64,000 bases of DNA from Mesorhizobium sp. M1B.F.Ca.ET.045.04.1.1 (GTDB lineage Bacteria; Pseudomonadota; Alphaproteobacteria; Rhizobiales; Rhizobiaceae). Position 1 is the first letter of the stretch; the number at the start of each line of letters is the position of its first letter. The notes under the pieces were generated by a model. The model was not told the origin of the DNA, ran no database searches, and worked only from the letters and a program-made list of their open reading frames with translations. Made by a program: the position numbers and the translations under genes. Of this stretch, positions 16,717 to 26,903 are shown piece after piece. The stretch covers positions 930,001-994,000 of the forward strand of contig NZ_CP034448.1 of NCBI RefSeq assembly GCF_003952465.1, given 5' to 3'.

Positions 16717-17424
16717 CTAGTCTTCTTCTTCCGTGGCGACGAGCTTCCAGTTCGGATCGCGCGAGCGGGTATCGCGGAAGAAGGTCCAGACGTCCTTGAC
16801 CTCGGCGACTTTCTCGGGATCGCCGTCGATGACGGCGCCGACCTTGTCGCGGGTCGCCGAAATCAGCTCGCTGACGATACGCAGCGTGATATGCGCTTCG
16901 GTGCCCTTCATCTCGGCGGCGACGACATCGACCTTGTCGATGCCGACGAAGGAAGACTGGATCTTTTCCGATTTCGCCTCGCGCTCGCCGATCGCGGCGA
17001 CGAAGCTGTCATAGACCTCGCGCGACAACAGGTTCTTCAGCGTCTTGCGGTCGCCGTCGGCAAAGGCCATGACGATCATCTCATAGGCCATCTTGGCGCC
17101 GTCGACGAAGGTTTTTGGATCGAAGGACGGATCGTTGTCCTTGATCGCGCGCAGGCCCTTGTTGAGATCGCTGTCGGGCTTGGCGAAGGCGTCGATCGCG
17201 GCATAGGTCTCGGGCGCGGTTTCCCCCGGCATGCGCTTGCGCGGCAGCGACACTACATTCTCGGATTTCTGCGCCGCCTCCTGCTCGCGCGTGCGGCTTG
17301 CCGAATAGGGATCGAAGGGCGGGCGCTCGTTTCCGGTGCGACGTCCCAGCACGTTGCGCAGCTGGAAAAAGATCACAACCGCCGCAATCAAGAAGAAAAT
17401 CGTGCCGAAGTCGAAGAAACCCAT
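16717..17424 (-). CDS. Tim44/TimA-family inner-membrane protein
   Basis: The 235-residue protein has an N-terminal membrane anchor (FGTIFFLIAAVVIFFQLRNV), a charged linker, and a C-terminal Tim44-like domain from about residue 80 (FVDGAKMAYEMIVMAFADGD, RKTLKNLLSREVYDSF, WTFFRDTRSRDPNWKLVATE). Such bacterial Tim44 homologues are anchored in the inner membrane. ATG 17424 was chosen over a TTG 12 bases upstream. It is first in the timA-mltA-smr-xre operon and divergent from fxsA-secB, the usual alphaproteobacterial arrangement. Confidence 0.88.
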   Translation of the reverse strand: MGFFDFGTIFFLIAAVVIFFQLRNVLGRRTGNERPPFDPYSASRTREQEAAQKSENVVSLPRKRMPGETAPETYAAIDAFAKPDSDLNKGLRAIKDNDPSFDPKTFVDGAKMAYEMIVMAFADGDRKTLKNLLSREVYDSFVAAIGEREAKSEKIQSSFVGIDKVDVVAAEMKGTEAHITLRIVSELISATRDKVGAVIDGDPEKVAEVKDVWTFFRDTRSRDPNWKLVATEEED

Positions 17425-17637
17425 ATCTTCCGCCAATTCGATCCCTGTCCTGGCCGGACCACCAGAGCCTCACCCGGAGTCTCACAATGGCGGCGGTCGC
17501 ATAGCATTCAACACCCAAAGCATATAGAACGGCGGGCGCAATCATTCAAATCAAAGGCAGCCATACCTATCTAATGGCCCCAGTGCCAGCGGCGATTGCC
17601 CGCGGGCCCGCAAAACAAGAAAGCGATTGGTCAAGAC

Positions 17638-18135
17638 TTGCGCGTTTCACTGTTCCCGTTGTTCCTGCTCCTGCTGCCGCTGCTGGAGATCGCCGGCTTC
17701 GTCATCGTCGGCCGCGAAGTTGGCGCTTTGGCGACGGTCGGGCTGGTCATCCTCTCCACGATTGCCGGCAGCCTGCTGCTTCGGCACCAGGGTTTTGGGG
17801 TGATGGCGCGGGTGCGGGCGGAAATGGATGCGGGACGCGACCCCAGCCGCCAGCTAGCGCATGGCGCAATGATCGTGCTGGCGGCGATCCTTTTGATCAT
17901 TCCGGGCTTCATCACCGACATCGTCGCCATCCTGCTGCTCCTGCCGCCGGTGCGGGATCTCGCCTGGCGGCTGCTCAAGAACCGCATCGTGATGGCGACG
18001 AGCTTCAGCGGCGGCTTTCGTGCCCGCGGCCGCGACAAGGTGATCGATCTCGACGACAGCGACTATTCGCGCGCCGACGATTATAAGCGCGGGCCGGACC
18101 ATAATTCCCCTTGGCGGCGGCTGAAAGACGACTAG
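17638..18135 (+). CDS. fxsA: FxsA-family membrane protein
   Basis: About 165 residues with FxsA features: a hydrophobic start (VSLFPLFLLLLPLLEIAGF), VIVGREVGALATVGLVILST, GSLLLRHQGFGVMARVRAEM and HGAMIVLAAILLIIPGFITD. The C-terminus is charged. No ATG is available. The TTG at 17638 gives the normal FxsA N-terminus; an earlier TTG at 17596 would add 14 polar residues. FxsA in E. coli modulates exclusion of phage T7 (family knowledge); its normal role is unknown. Upstream of secB. Confidence 0.82.
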   Translation: MRVSLFPLFLLLLPLLEIAGFVIVGREVGALATVGLVILSTIAGSLLLRHQGFGVMARVRAEMDAGRDPSRQLAHGAMIVLAAILLIIPGFITDIVAILLLLPPVRDLAWRLLKNRIVMATSFSGGFRARGRDKVIDLDDSDYSRADDYKRGPDHNSPWRRLKDD

Positions 18136-18165
18136 GTCTGATTCCAGAGCCGGTCCTCTATCCAA

Positions 18166-18272
18166 TGCGTGTCATTGCCCCACAATCGCTGCGCAGTTTT
18201 GGGCGACATGCAGTTTCTGCCTGACGCATGTCGTTGCCCCAAAACCGCTACGCACTTTTGGGCGACATGCGT
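18166..18272. repeat. Two tandem copies of a GGGCGACATGC palindromic repeat
   Basis: The second copy reads ACGCATGTCGTTGCCCCAAA then ends CTTTTGGGCGACATGCGT, an inverted repeat with a CCGCTACGCA loop. The first copy (GTGTCATTGCCCCACAA ... GTTTTGGGCGACATGCA) is a degenerate version about 55 bases upstream. They lie between fxsA and secB. Confidence 0.75.
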
Positions 18273-18370
18273 AAAGGCGGCAAAACTTGTCTTGTCCTGC
18301 CGAGCATGGTAGCGAACCCCCCGATTTCAATCCGGTCAGCAATGCTGCCCAGGCAAAAGGACAAAGGCTC

Positions 18371-18871
18371 ATGGCCAGCAACGATGACGCCGCGGCAGGC
18401 GCCGCCAACGGCAACGGCAACCAGGCACAGCCCTCGCTCAACGTGCTTGCCCAGTATGTGAAGGACCTGTCCTTCGAAAGCCCCGGCGCGCCGAATTCGC
18501 TGCGCGGCCGCGACAAGGCTCCGGGCATCGCCATCAACGTCAACGTCAACGCAAATCCGCTCTCGGACAAGCAGTTCGACGTCAACCTGACCTTGAACGC
18601 CAAGGCCTCCTTCGACCAGGAAGTGCTGTTCAATGTCGAGCTGGTCTATGGCGGCGTCTTCGCCATCAGCGGCTTCCCGCAGGAGCACATGCTGCCGATC
18701 CTGTTCATCGAATGCCCGCGGCTTCTGTTCCCCTTCGCCCGCCAGATCATCGCGGACGCCACCCGCAACGGCGGCTTCCCGCCGCTGATGCTCGACCCGA
18801 TCGATTTCGCGCAGATGTTCCAGCAGCGCATCGCCGAGGACCAGGCGGCGAGCAAGGTGCAGGTGAGCTGA
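18371..18871 (+). CDS. secB: Protein-export chaperone SecB
   Basis: The 166-residue protein has the SecB core: [55 protein letters not shown] and [31 protein letters not shown]. It would hold preproteins unfolded and hand them to SecA. The ATG at 18371 follows AAAGG; the longer frame upstream overlaps the repeats. A strong terminator follows. Confidence 0.95.
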   Translation: MASNDDAAAGAANGNGNQAQPSLNVLAQYVKDLSFESPGAPNSLRGRDKAPGIAINVNVNANPLSDKQFDVNLTLNAKASFDQEVLFNVELVYGGVFAISGFPQEHMLPILFIECPRLLFPFARQIIADATRNGGFPPLMLDPIDFAQMFQQRIAEDQAASKVQVS

Positions 18872-18894
18872 GGGGCCTTCCCCTCTCTCCATCG

Positions 18895-18922
18895 AAAGCC
18901 CGGCTTCGCGCCGGGCTTTTTT
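18895..18922 (+). terminator. Rho-independent terminator of secB
   Basis: AAAGCCCGGC, loop TTCGC, GCCGGGCTTTTTTG: a GC-rich stem followed by six T, 24 bases after the secB stop. Confidence 0.92.
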
Positions 18923-18963
18923 GTTGTCTTCGACCTTCGCGATTTGCCGCTACGACAGCTCGG

Positions 18964-19122
18964 CCATCATCCTAGGGCGGAGCAAGGAGCGGAGCGACGC
19001 GCGCAGATCCTAGAATCCATGCCGTGACGCTAAGGCGTTGCAACGGTTACAGAATTCTGCACCGTTGCACTCTACGGCAGAGGTCACGGCATGGATACTC
19101 GGGTCAAGCCCGAGTATGACGA
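18964..19122. repeat. Family 2 palindromic repeat, copy D
   Basis: Left end CATCATCCTAGGGCGGAGCA, inner arms CCATGCCGTGACGC and GGTCACGGCATGG, nearly symmetric centre GCAACGGTTACAGAATTCTG followed by CACCGTTGC, and right hairpin ATACTCGGGTCAAGCCCGAG. It is the clearest solo copy for comparison with the nuclease-bearing copy E. Confidence 0.9.
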
Positions 19123-19173
19123 CGTCATGAGCGTTTTCGGCTAATCTCTCGACGTGGCGCCAGAGACGGCCGC

Positions 19174-19881
19174 TCAACCCGCGGCGGCCACCTTCAGCCA
19201 CAGCGCCTTTTCGCCGAGCGTGCCGACCAAACCGGCGTGAGCCGATCGATCCGCCTCGGTGAGGCGCGGCGGCAGGGCGATCGGCCTTGCGCCGATCGAG
19301 ATATCGATGTCGGCCACCTCGCCGACGCCGTTCATCCGGACCGCCACGGCATCGAGGACAAGAGCCGCCTGCTTGCCGCCGATGAGCTCGATATAGACCT
19401 CGGCCAGCAATTCGGAGTCGAGCAGCGCGCCGTGCTTGGTGCGGCGGGTGTTGTCGATGCCGTAGCGCCGGCAGAGCGCGTCCAGCGAGTTCGGGCCCAT
19501 CGGATGCTTGCGGCGCGCCAGCGCCAGCGTGTCAACGACGCGGCCGATATCGATGGCCGGATGGCCGAGCCGGCTGAATTCAAGGTTGAGGAAGCCGATA
19601 TCGAAGGTGGCGTTGTGGGCGATCAGCTTGGCGCCGTCGGTGAAAGCCAGCCACTCCTCCACGACTTCCGTGAAGGTCGGCTTGCCGACCAGGTCGGCGG
19701 CGCTGATGCCGTGCACGGCCTGCGCCTCGGCATGGATGGCGCGGCCTTGCGGATTGATGAATTTGTGGAAGGTGCGGCCGGTCGGGAAGCGGTTGACCAG
19801 CTCGACGCCGCCGAGCTCGATGATGCGGTCATCACGCAAATCGAGGCCGGTGGTTTCCGTATCGAAGATAATCTCACGCAT
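19174..19881 (-). CDS. dnaQ: DNA polymerase III epsilon subunit (3'-5' proofreading exonuclease)
   Basis: A 235-residue DEDDh exonuclease. Exo I is IIFDTETTGLD (Asp7, Glu9), Exo II LIAHNATFDIGFLN (Asp94) and Exo III TKHGALLDSELLAEVY (His150, Asp155), so all catalytic residues are intact. It proofreads for the replicative polymerase. It lies 75 bases beyond coaE on the same strand, the common maf-aroE-coaE-dnaQ order of alphaproteobacteria. Confidence 0.95.
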   Translation of the reverse strand: MREIIFDTETTGLDLRDDRIIELGGVELVNRFPTGRTFHKFINPQGRAIHAEAQAVHGISAADLVGKPTFTEVVEEWLAFTDGAKLIAHNATFDIGFLNLEFSRLGHPAIDIGRVVDTLALARRKHPMGPNSLDALCRRYGIDNTRRTKHGALLDSELLAEVYIELIGGKQAALVLDAVAVRMNGVGEVADIDISIGARPIALPPRLTEADRSAHAGLVGTLGEKALWLKVAAAG

Positions 19882-19955
19882 TCGAATCAGTCCGCTCTAA
19901 AAAGCAGAATCACAAACCAGAACAAAATGGCAATGGGGACTGCTGACAACAGGCG

Positions 19956-20561
19956 TCAGGAGCCGGCTTTACCGGACTTTTCCCCTGAGAGTTCGGCAAT
20001 GATCGCGTCGACCGCCGCACGCGCGGCTTCAAAACCCTGGCCGGTGTCGACGATGAAATCGGCCTCACGGCGCTTTTCGGCGTCCGGCACTTGCTTGGCG
20101 AGAATCGCTTTCAATTTCGCTTCGCTCATGCCGGGCCGCGCCAGAACGCGGGCGCGCTGGATATCGGCGGGCGCGGTGACGACCACCACCTTGTTGACGC
20201 GGTTGCGGCCACCGGTTTCGAACAAGAGCGGAATGTCGAGCACCGCGACCGGCGCGCCGGCGGCGCGGTGCCTGGCCAGAAACGCGTCGGCGTCGGCGCG
20301 CACCAGCGGGTGGATGATCGTCTCCAGCGTCTTCAGCGCGGCCGGATCGCCCAACACCTTTTCGGCCAGCCTGGCGCGATCGACCACGCCCGCTTGCGTC
20401 GTGCCGGGGAACGCCGCTTCGACCAGCGGCGCGGCCTTGCCGGAATAGAGGCGATGCACGGTCTCGTCCGAATCATGCACCGGCACGCCGGCCTCGGCGA
20501 ACATCTTTGCCGTGGTCGACTTGCCCATGCCGATCGATCCGGTGAGGCCGAGCACGATCAT
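19956..20561 (-). CDS. coaE: Dephospho-CoA kinase
   Basis: The 201-residue P-loop kinase starts [20 protein letters not shown], with Walker [21 protein letters not shown] carries the substrate-binding acidic residues, and [12 protein letters not shown] and [13 protein letters not shown] complete the family pattern. It catalyses the last step of CoA synthesis. ATG 20561 (preceded by GGGCGGG) gives the normal N-terminus; an ATG at 20576 would add five residues. Part of the maf-aroE-coaE-dnaQ operon. Confidence 0.95.
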   Translation of the reverse strand: MIVLGLTGSIGMGKSTTAKMFAEAGVPVHDSDETVHRLYSGKAAPLVEAAFPGTTQAGVVDRARLAEKVLGDPAALKTLETIIHPLVRADADAFLARHRAAGAPVAVLDIPLLFETGGRNRVNKVVVVTAPADIQRARVLARPGMSEAKLKAILAKQVPDAEKRREADFIVDTGQGFEAARAAVDAIIAELSGEKSGKAGS

Positions 20562-20577
20562 GTCCCCGCCCGTCATC

Positions 20578-21411
20578 TCAATGCGCTTCGATGTCGGCGA
20601 CGATCATGCGCCGCAATTCCGGCGTCACTTCCGGCCGCTTGCCGAACCAGCGCTCGAAACCGGGCACCGCCTGATGCAGCAGCATGCCAAGACCATCGAC
20701 CGTCTTCAGGCCGCGGGCGCTCGCCGCCGCCAGAAGCGGCGTTTCCAGCGGCACATAGACGATGTCGGTGACGATGGCGTGGCCGGGCAGCCCGGCCGGA
20801 TCGGCGGCGAGGGTTTCGTTGCCATGCATGCCGAGCGCGGTGGTGTTGATGAGCAGGCCGGCATCGGCAAGCAATTCGCCGACCGCGCCGGCGCCATGCG
20901 CGGAAACCCCGGCGCCAAAGTGGTGGCCGAGTTCCTCGGCTCTCGCGAGCGTCCGATTGACGACGCGGATATCCTTGATGCCGCCCTCTTTCAGCGCATG
21001 GATCACCGCGCGGGACGCGCCGCCTGCTCCCAGCACCACGGCCGGGCCGTTTTTCGCCCACCCCGGCGCATGGTCATCGAGGTTGGCGGCAAAGCCGTAG
21101 CCGTCCGTATTGCCGCCCCAGAGAACGCCATCCTCGAACCACAGCGTATTGACGGCGCCGATTTCATCGGCCGCATGGTCGCGGCGGGCTACTCCGGCGA
21201 AAGCAGATTCCTTGTGCGGGATCGTGACATTGCCGCCGCGGTAGCCCTTCTCGGCCAGCGATTTCAGGAACGCCGCGAAATCCTCCGGCGCGACATCGAT
21301 CGCCTGGTAGCTGCCGTCGATGCCGTATTTCGCCAGCCAATGGCCATGGATCTTCGGCGAGCGCGAATGCGCGATCGGATGTCCGGTGACGAAGGCCTTT
21401 TTCTCAACCAT
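20578..21411 (-). CDS. aroE: Shikimate dehydrogenase
   Basis: The 277-residue protein has [20 protein letters not shown] (shikimate-binding Ser pair), [13 protein letters not shown] (catalytic Lys), [21 protein letters not shown] (catalytic Asp), and the NADP motif [13 protein letters not shown] with VVNRTLARA. It reduces 3-dehydroshikimate in aromatic amino-acid synthesis. Its ATG lies within the last 8 bases of maf, so it is translationally coupled to it. Confidence 0.95.
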   Translation of the reverse strand: MVEKKAFVTGHPIAHSRSPKIHGHWLAKYGIDGSYQAIDVAPEDFAAFLKSLAEKGYRGGNVTIPHKESAFAGVARRDHAADEIGAVNTLWFEDGVLWGGNTDGYGFAANLDDHAPGWAKNGPAVVLGAGGASRAVIHALKEGGIKDIRVVNRTLARAEELGHHFGAGVSAHGAGAVGELLADAGLLINTTALGMHGNETLAADPAGLPGHAIVTDIVYVPLETPLLAAASARGLKTVDGLGMLLHQAVPGFERWFGKRPEVTPELRRMIVADIEAH

Positions 21412-22003
21412 CGATCGCTCCCAATGCGCGCAGTTCCCCCAGCACCGGCAGAAGCGGCAGGCCGACGATCGTAAAATAGTCACCCTCGATCTTCTCGAAG
21501 AGCTGGATGCCTTCGCCCTCGACCTGGTAGGCGCCGACGCTTGCCAGCGCCTTGGCGCCGACGCGCGCCAAATGCCGGCCGATGAAGGCGGGATCGAGCT
21601 TGCGCATGGTGAGGCTGGCGACGCCGACATGGCGCCACAATACTTCGCCGTCGCGGCAGAGCACGGCGGCGCTGTTCAGCTGATGGGTCTTGCCTGACAA
21701 AGCCAGAAGATGCCTCCGCGCGCCTTCCATGTCGGCCGGCTTATGGAAGATTTCGTCGCCGAGCGACAGCGTCTGGTCGCAGCCCAGCACCAGCGCGCCC
21801 GGTCTGCGCTCGCTGACCTCGGTCGCTTTGGCCTCGGCGAGGATCGAAGCGACATCTTCGGGAGACACGCCGCTGTCCTGCAACGGCGCCTCGAGCGCGC
21901 GCTCGTCGACTTCCGCCGGCACCGCCTCGATGTCGAGCCCGGCATTGACGAGCATCGCCTTGCGGAACGGGCTGCCCGAAGCGAGGATGATTTTCTCGGC
22001 CAT
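21404..22003 (-). CDS. maf: Maf-family nucleotide pyrophosphatase
   Basis: The 199-residue protein starts [20 protein letters not shown] (Maf SxSPRR-like motif, here SGSPFRK) and has [30 protein letters not shown] and [36 protein letters not shown]. Maf/YhdE/YceF enzymes hydrolyse non-canonical nucleoside triphosphates (family knowledge). The GCDQ and SPFRK variants suggest the YceF-like 7-methyl-GTP group rather than YhdE. First gene of the maf-aroE-coaE-dnaQ operon. Confidence 0.9.
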   Translation of the reverse strand: MAEKIILASGSPFRKAMLVNAGLDIEAVPAEVDERALEAPLQDSGVSPEDVASILAEAKATEVSERRPGALVLGCDQTLSLGDEIFHKPADMEGARRHLLALSGKTHQLNSAAVLCRDGEVLWRHVGVASLTMRKLDPAFIGRHLARVGAKALASVGAYQVEGEGIQLFEKIEGDYFTIVGLPLLPVLGELRALGAIDG

Positions 22004-22053
22004 TTTTTCTCACGGACACAGCTACAGGAGGCTGGAGTTTCAGTCTGCTGCGC

Positions 22054-22239
22054 TGGCGCCGCCCCTCATTGTCCTGCCGGACATTTCTCCCCGTATAGTG
22101 ACGGGGAGAAAGGGCAGCTTCAGCTCAAGGTGCTCTTTCCGCCACGCTGGTGTTTGGCGAAACCGTCGATGGCAGCGCCCCTCTCCCCGTCACTATACGG
22201 GGAGAGGATGCCGGCAGGCAGGTGAGGGGCGGCGCCGAC
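22054..22239. repeat. Family 1 palindromic repeat, CCCCGTATAGTGACGGGGAGA subtype
   Basis: Outer arms GGCGCCGCCCCTCATTGTCC and GGTGAGGGGCGGCGCCGAC; inner hairpins TCTCCCCGTATAGTGACGGG and its inverse. The loop contains GTTTGGCGAAACCGTCGATGG. It occupies nearly the whole maf-ppsR gap. Confidence 0.88.
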
Positions 22240-22279
22240 CTCCGCCAAGGTGACTCGCAAAACTGGTTTCTTCGCTCAT

Positions 22280-23101
22280 CTATCTCGTCTTCCCTCGCAG
22301 GGCAACGATGGCCGCTGCCGTTTCCTCGATCGAGCGGCGGCTGACGTCGATCATCGGCCAGCCATGCCTGGTGCAGAGCTGGCGCGCATAGGCGAGCTCC
22401 TCGTTGATCGCGGCGCGGTCGATATAGTCGGTCGATACATAGGGTGCGGTGTTGCCGAGGATGCGGTTCTGACGGACATGCGAGATGCGCTCGGCGGTGG
22501 CGACAAGGCCGACGATCAGCGGCGTCTTGGCGGCGATCAGGCTTTCCGGCAGCGGCACGCCGAGCACGATCGGAATGTTGGCGGTCTTGATGCCGCGATT
22601 GGCCAGATAGATGCTGGTCGGCGTCTTCGAGGTGCGCGAGATGCCGATCAGCACGATGTCGGCATCGTCCATATTGGCCGGCAGCTGGCCGTCGTCATGC
22701 TCCATGGTGAAATTCAGCGCATCGATGCGGCGGAAATATTCGGCGTCGAGCACATGCTGGGCGCCGACGCGCCGGCCGGCCGGGGTACCGAGATAGGACT
22801 GGAAGACGCTGAGCACCGGCTCCAGCACCGAAACGCAAGGCAGGCCCATGGCGGCGCAGCGCTCGTCGATCGAGCGCGCCAGCTTCTGGTCGACGACGGT
22901 GTAGAGAATTATGCCTGGTTCCTCCTCGATGTCCTCGAACACCTTGGCCACCTGCTTTTCGGTGCGGATCAACGGATAGATATGCTCGATGGCGCGCGCA
23001 TCCTTGTACTGGGCGGACGCCGCGCGGCCGGCCGCCAGCAGCGTCTCGCCGGTGGCGTCCGAAATCAGATGCAGATGAAAGAAGCTCTGGGGTTTATTCA
23101 C
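22280..23101 (-). CDS. ppsR: PEP synthase/PPDK regulatory protein (kinase/pyrophosphorylase, DUF299)
   Basis: The 273-residue protein begins (GTG) with [20 protein letters not shown] and has the P-loop-like [21 protein letters not shown] and [19 protein letters not shown], diagnostic of DUF299 bifunctional kinase/pyrophosphorylases that regulate PEP synthase or pyruvate phosphate dikinase. The GTG at 23101 gives the normal N-terminus; the frame runs upstream into the origin, where it is not coding. It is the gene that borders oriC on one side in alphaproteobacteria. Confidence 0.92.
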   Translation of the reverse strand: MNKPQSFFHLHLISDATGETLLAAGRAASAQYKDARAIEHIYPLIRTEKQVAKVFEDIEEEPGIILYTVVDQKLARSIDERCAAMGLPCVSVLEPVLSVFQSYLGTPAGRRVGAQHVLDAEYFRRIDALNFTMEHDDGQLPANMDDADIVLIGISRTSKTPTSIYLANRGIKTANIPIVLGVPLPESLIAAKTPLIVGLVATAERISHVRQNRILGNTAPYVSTDYIDRAAINEELAYARQLCTRHGWPMIDVSRRSIEETAAAIVALRGKTR

Positions 23102-23483
23102 AAGCGCGGTTCCAGGCTGTGGGCTGTTGTGGACAAGGCTGGATGAAAAAGCCGATCCGGTGAAAGCGACTGTATCAGATGGCACCTTGTCCACAATTCG
23201 CCCCGCTGCAGGCTTTGCCGGGGCGCTGGGGACAAAACCGGGGATCAACTTTTCTTGGCCGATATCGTCCACAGCGCGAAGCCTGGGGCCAGGAAGCCAA
23301 GCTTTTGACTCGAAAGCCTGAATCCGGTTCGTCCCCAGATCCCTCCAATTTGCGAAAGAGCTTGCGCGACAATATGCTGACTGGCCTTTTCGAGCCGCAG
23401 GCTGGACAGGTCGCAACCACCACAACCAACAGACTCTTAGAATCAGAAGACTCTTTTGAAATAGATATTTGATTTAAGAGATA
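23102..23483. other. Chromosomal replication origin (oriC)
   Basis: This roughly 380-base gene-free stretch between ppsR and hemE is where alphaproteobacterial origins lie (Caulobacter, Sinorhizobium; established). It holds DnaA-box-like sequences TGTGGACAA (23128-23136), TTGTCCACA (23187-23195), TGGGGACAA (23227-23235), TCGTCCACA (23265-23273) and TCGTCCCCA (23329-23337). An AT-rich tract runs from about 23438 to 23483. Five GANTC methylation sites lie at 23307, 23320, 23432, 23440 and 23449. Small open frames here are not convincing genes. Confidence 0.88.
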
Positions 23484-23579
23484 GCGCATGACCCCGAACC
23501 AGAGGTTCGGAAAGGATCATGCGCCAGATGATAAGTGCTACAGCGTCCTTTGCGCGTCTTAGGACGCGCGGCGCTGTAG
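23484..23579. repeat. Two consecutive palindromes between oriC and hemE
   Basis: The first is GCGCATGACCCCGAACC, AGA, then GGTTCGGAAAGGATCATGCG C, ending at 23524. The second, 23538-23579, starts CTACAGCG and ends CGCTGTAG, with an inner hairpin GCGCGTC...GACGCGC. Both are of types widespread in rhizobial intergenic DNA. They separate the AT-rich edge of oriC from the hemE ribosome site. Confidence 0.75.
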
Positions 23580-23596
23580 AGAGAGGTCAGCGCTGG

Positions 23597-24625
23597 ATGG
23601 CTGGGAAACGGATCATGCTGGACGTCCTCAAGGGCGAGACGGTTTCACCGCCGCCGCTCTGGATGATGCGTCAGGCAGGCCGCTATCTTCCGGAGTACCG
23701 CGAGACCCGGAAGCGGGCCGGATCCTTCCTCGATCTCTGCTACGATCCCGACCTTGCCGTCGAAGTAACGCTGCAGCCGATCGAACGCTTCGGCTTCGAC
23801 GCCTCGATCCTGTTCTCCGACATCCTCGTCGTGCCCAACGCGCTGGGGCGGGAGGTTCGCTTCGAGGAGGGACACGGACCGATCCTGAAGCCGATCGCGG
23901 CGAGGGAGATTGCGGCCCTGAACGGCGAAACGTTTCACGTGAATCTCGAACCGGTCTATGAGACCGTTCGCCGGTTGCGCGCGAAACTGCCGGATGAAAC
24001 GACGCTGATCGGCTTCTGCGGCGCGCCCTGGACGGTGGCGACCTACATGATTGCCGGCCACGGCACGCCGGACCAGGGACCGGCGCGGCTTTTCGCCTAT
24101 CGCGAGCCGGAGGCCTTCGCGCGGCTTTTGAAGATACTGGCCGACCATTCGGCCGCCTATCTCATCCGCCAGATCGAGGCCGGGGCCGATGTGGTGCAGA
24201 TTTTCGATTCCTGGTCGGGCGTTCTGGACGAGCCTTCTTTTGAAGCGTTCTGCGTCGAGCCGGTGGCCGATATCGTCCGGCAGGTGAAGGCGGTTCATCC
24301 CGACGTGCCGGTGATCGGATTTCCGAAAGGCGCCGGCGAGCGCTATCGCGACTACAGGAAGAAGACGGGGATCACCGGCCTCGGCCTCGACTGGACGGTG
24401 CCCTTGTCGATGGCGCGAGAGCTGCAAGGCGAAGGCGCGGTGCAGGGCAATCTCGATCCACTGCGGCTGGTCGCCGGCGGCAAGGCGCTGGCCGATGGCG
24501 TTGACGCTATCCTTCGACGCTTAAGCGACGGGCCGCTGATCTTCAATCTCGGCCACGGCATCACGCCGGAAACGCCGGTGGCGCATGTCGAGGCCATGGT
24601 GAAAATGGTGAGGAGCCGCCGATGA
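23597..24625 (+). CDS. hemE: Uroporphyrinogen decarboxylase
   Basis: The 342-residue protein has [20 protein letters not shown] (the N-terminal signature with catalytic Arg), [16 protein letters not shown] (catalytic Asp), [17 protein letters not shown] and [20 protein letters not shown]. It converts uroporphyrinogen III to coproporphyrinogen III. ATG 23597, after GAGAGG, gives the usual length; the 26 residues upstream come from repeat DNA. The stop overlaps hemJ (ATGA). A parS-like site lies in its coding sequence at 23931. Confidence 0.95.
   Translation: MAGKRIMLDVLKGETVSPPPLWMMRQAGRYLPEYRETRKRAGSFLDLCYDPDLAVEVTLQPIERFGFDASILFSDILVVPNALGREVRFEEGHGPILKPIAAREIAALNGETFHVNLEPVYETVRRLRAKLPDETTLIGFCGAPWTVATYMIAGHGTPDQGPARLFAYREPEAFARLLKILADHSAAYLIRQIEAGADVVQIFDSWSGVLDEPSFEAFCVEPVADIVRQVKAVHPDVPVIGFPKGAGERYRDYRKKTGITGLGLDWTVPLSMARELQGEGAVQGNLDPLRLVAGGKALADGVDAILRRLSDGPLIFNLGHGITPETPVAHVEAMVKMVRSRR
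23931..23946. promoter_or_regulatory. parS-like site inside hemE
   Basis: CGTTTCACGTGAATCT matches the parS consensus TGTTTCACGTGAAACA at 13 of 16 positions, including the central TTTCACGTGAA. It is on the opposite side of oriC-to-parAB distance from the others, about 6.4 kb from the mnmE-mnmG cluster. Confidence 0.6.
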
Positions 24626-25158
24626 TCGACGCGAGCAACGAGAACAGCGCCGGCCAGGCGATGAAGCGCATGACAATCGGCATCGTCGTTCTCGTCGTTC
24701 TGACGGCGCTCCTCTATTTCGCGGCACCCGACAGTTTCTATCCCTGGGCGAAAGCCATCCATGTGATTGCTGTCATCTCCTGGATGGCCGGCATGCTCTA
24801 TCTGCCGCGGCTCTTCGTCTATCACGTCGAAGCCGAGAAGGGCTCGGTGCAATCCGAGACCTTCAAGGTGATGGAGCGCCGGCTGCTGAGAGCCATCATC
24901 AATCCGGCGATGATCGTGACCTGGGTTTTCGGGCTGTGGCTGGCCTGGAAAGGTTTCGGATTCCAGGGCGGCTGGCTGCACGCCAAGATCCTCGCGGTGC
25001 TGTTGCTTTCAGGGCTGCATGGCTATCTCGCCGGCGCGGTGCGGAAATTTGCCGAGGACAGGAACGAAAAACCAGCCAGGCACTGGCGGATCGTCAATGA
25101 GATCCCCACATTGCTGATGATCGTCATCGTCATCCTGGTCATCGTGAAGCCCTTCTGA
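24622..25158 (+). CDS. hemJ: Protoporphyrinogen oxidase HemJ
   Basis: The 178-residue membrane protein has four predicted spans ([66 protein letters not shown]). Conserved His residues are in [14 protein letters not shown] and [12 protein letters not shown], and a conserved Lys in [20 protein letters not shown]. HemJ oxidises protoporphyrinogen IX at the membrane. Translationally coupled to hemE through ATGA, so two haem-pathway steps form one operon. Confidence 0.92.
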   Translation: MIDASNENSAGQAMKRMTIGIVVLVVLTALLYFAAPDSFYPWAKAIHVIAVISWMAGMLYLPRLFVYHVEAEKGSVQSETFKVMERRLLRAIINPAMIVTWVFGLWLAWKGFGFQGGWLHAKILAVLLLSGLHGYLAGAVRKFAEDRNEKPARHWRIVNEIPTLLMIVIVILVIVKPF

Positions 25159-25324
25159 GGCTCAAACGACCCCGCAAAAGGCGGCTTGCTCTTTTAGGCG
25201 ACCGACGATAAAAGACGGGTCTTCCTTCCCGTCATGCGCCGCCCCTTTTCTCGCTTTCGGCCGCGCCCGGCATTTGTCGCATTCAGCCGATTTTTCTCCC
25301 CAAAGCCTACCCAGAGTCTATCTA

Positions 25325-26590
<1,266 letters not shown>

Positions 26591-26597
26591 TCGGGCT

Positions 26598-26850
26598 ACC
26601 CTCCCCCTTGTGGGGAGGGTCGGCTCGCGAAGCGGAAAAGCTCGATTGCTGGTGGCAAATCGCGGGAGTTCGCGCTGCCCCTCATTGCCCTGCCGGGCAT
26701 TTCTCCCCGTAAACGGGGAGAAAGAGGCAGCTGCGGCCGCAGCGCTCCCTCGTGCAACGTTGGCAATTGGCGAAATCGGTGGCGACGGCGCCCTTCTCCC
26801 CGTTCTACGGGGAGAAGATGGCGGCAGCCAGATGAGGGGCGGCGCCGACG
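26598..26850. repeat. Hairpin after rho and family 1 palindromic repeat
   Basis: ACCCTCCCC, loop CTTG, TGGGGAGGGT at 26598-26620 is a hairpin 8 bases after rho that probably ends transcription, although no T-run follows. A family 1 copy follows at 26670-26850: arms CGCTGCCCCTCATTGCCCTG and GATGAGGGGCGGCGCCGAC, inner hairpins CTCCCCGTAAACGGGGAG and CTCCCCGTTCTACGGGGAG, loop CAACGTTGGCAATTGGCGAA. Confidence 0.8.
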
Positions 26851-26903
26851 TTAGACATCAAGGCAATCCGAGAAATTGGGTTAGGCCTCATATGCCGCTC
26901 AGC

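Noticed and set aside
23127..23472. Short open frames inside the origin
   Set aside because: No ribosome site or recognisable domain, and they span DnaA boxes and the AT-rich tract.
25159..25324. rho leader as a riboswitch
   Set aside because: The 166-base leader is long, but I could find no known aptamer pattern; only autogenous attenuation is plausible.
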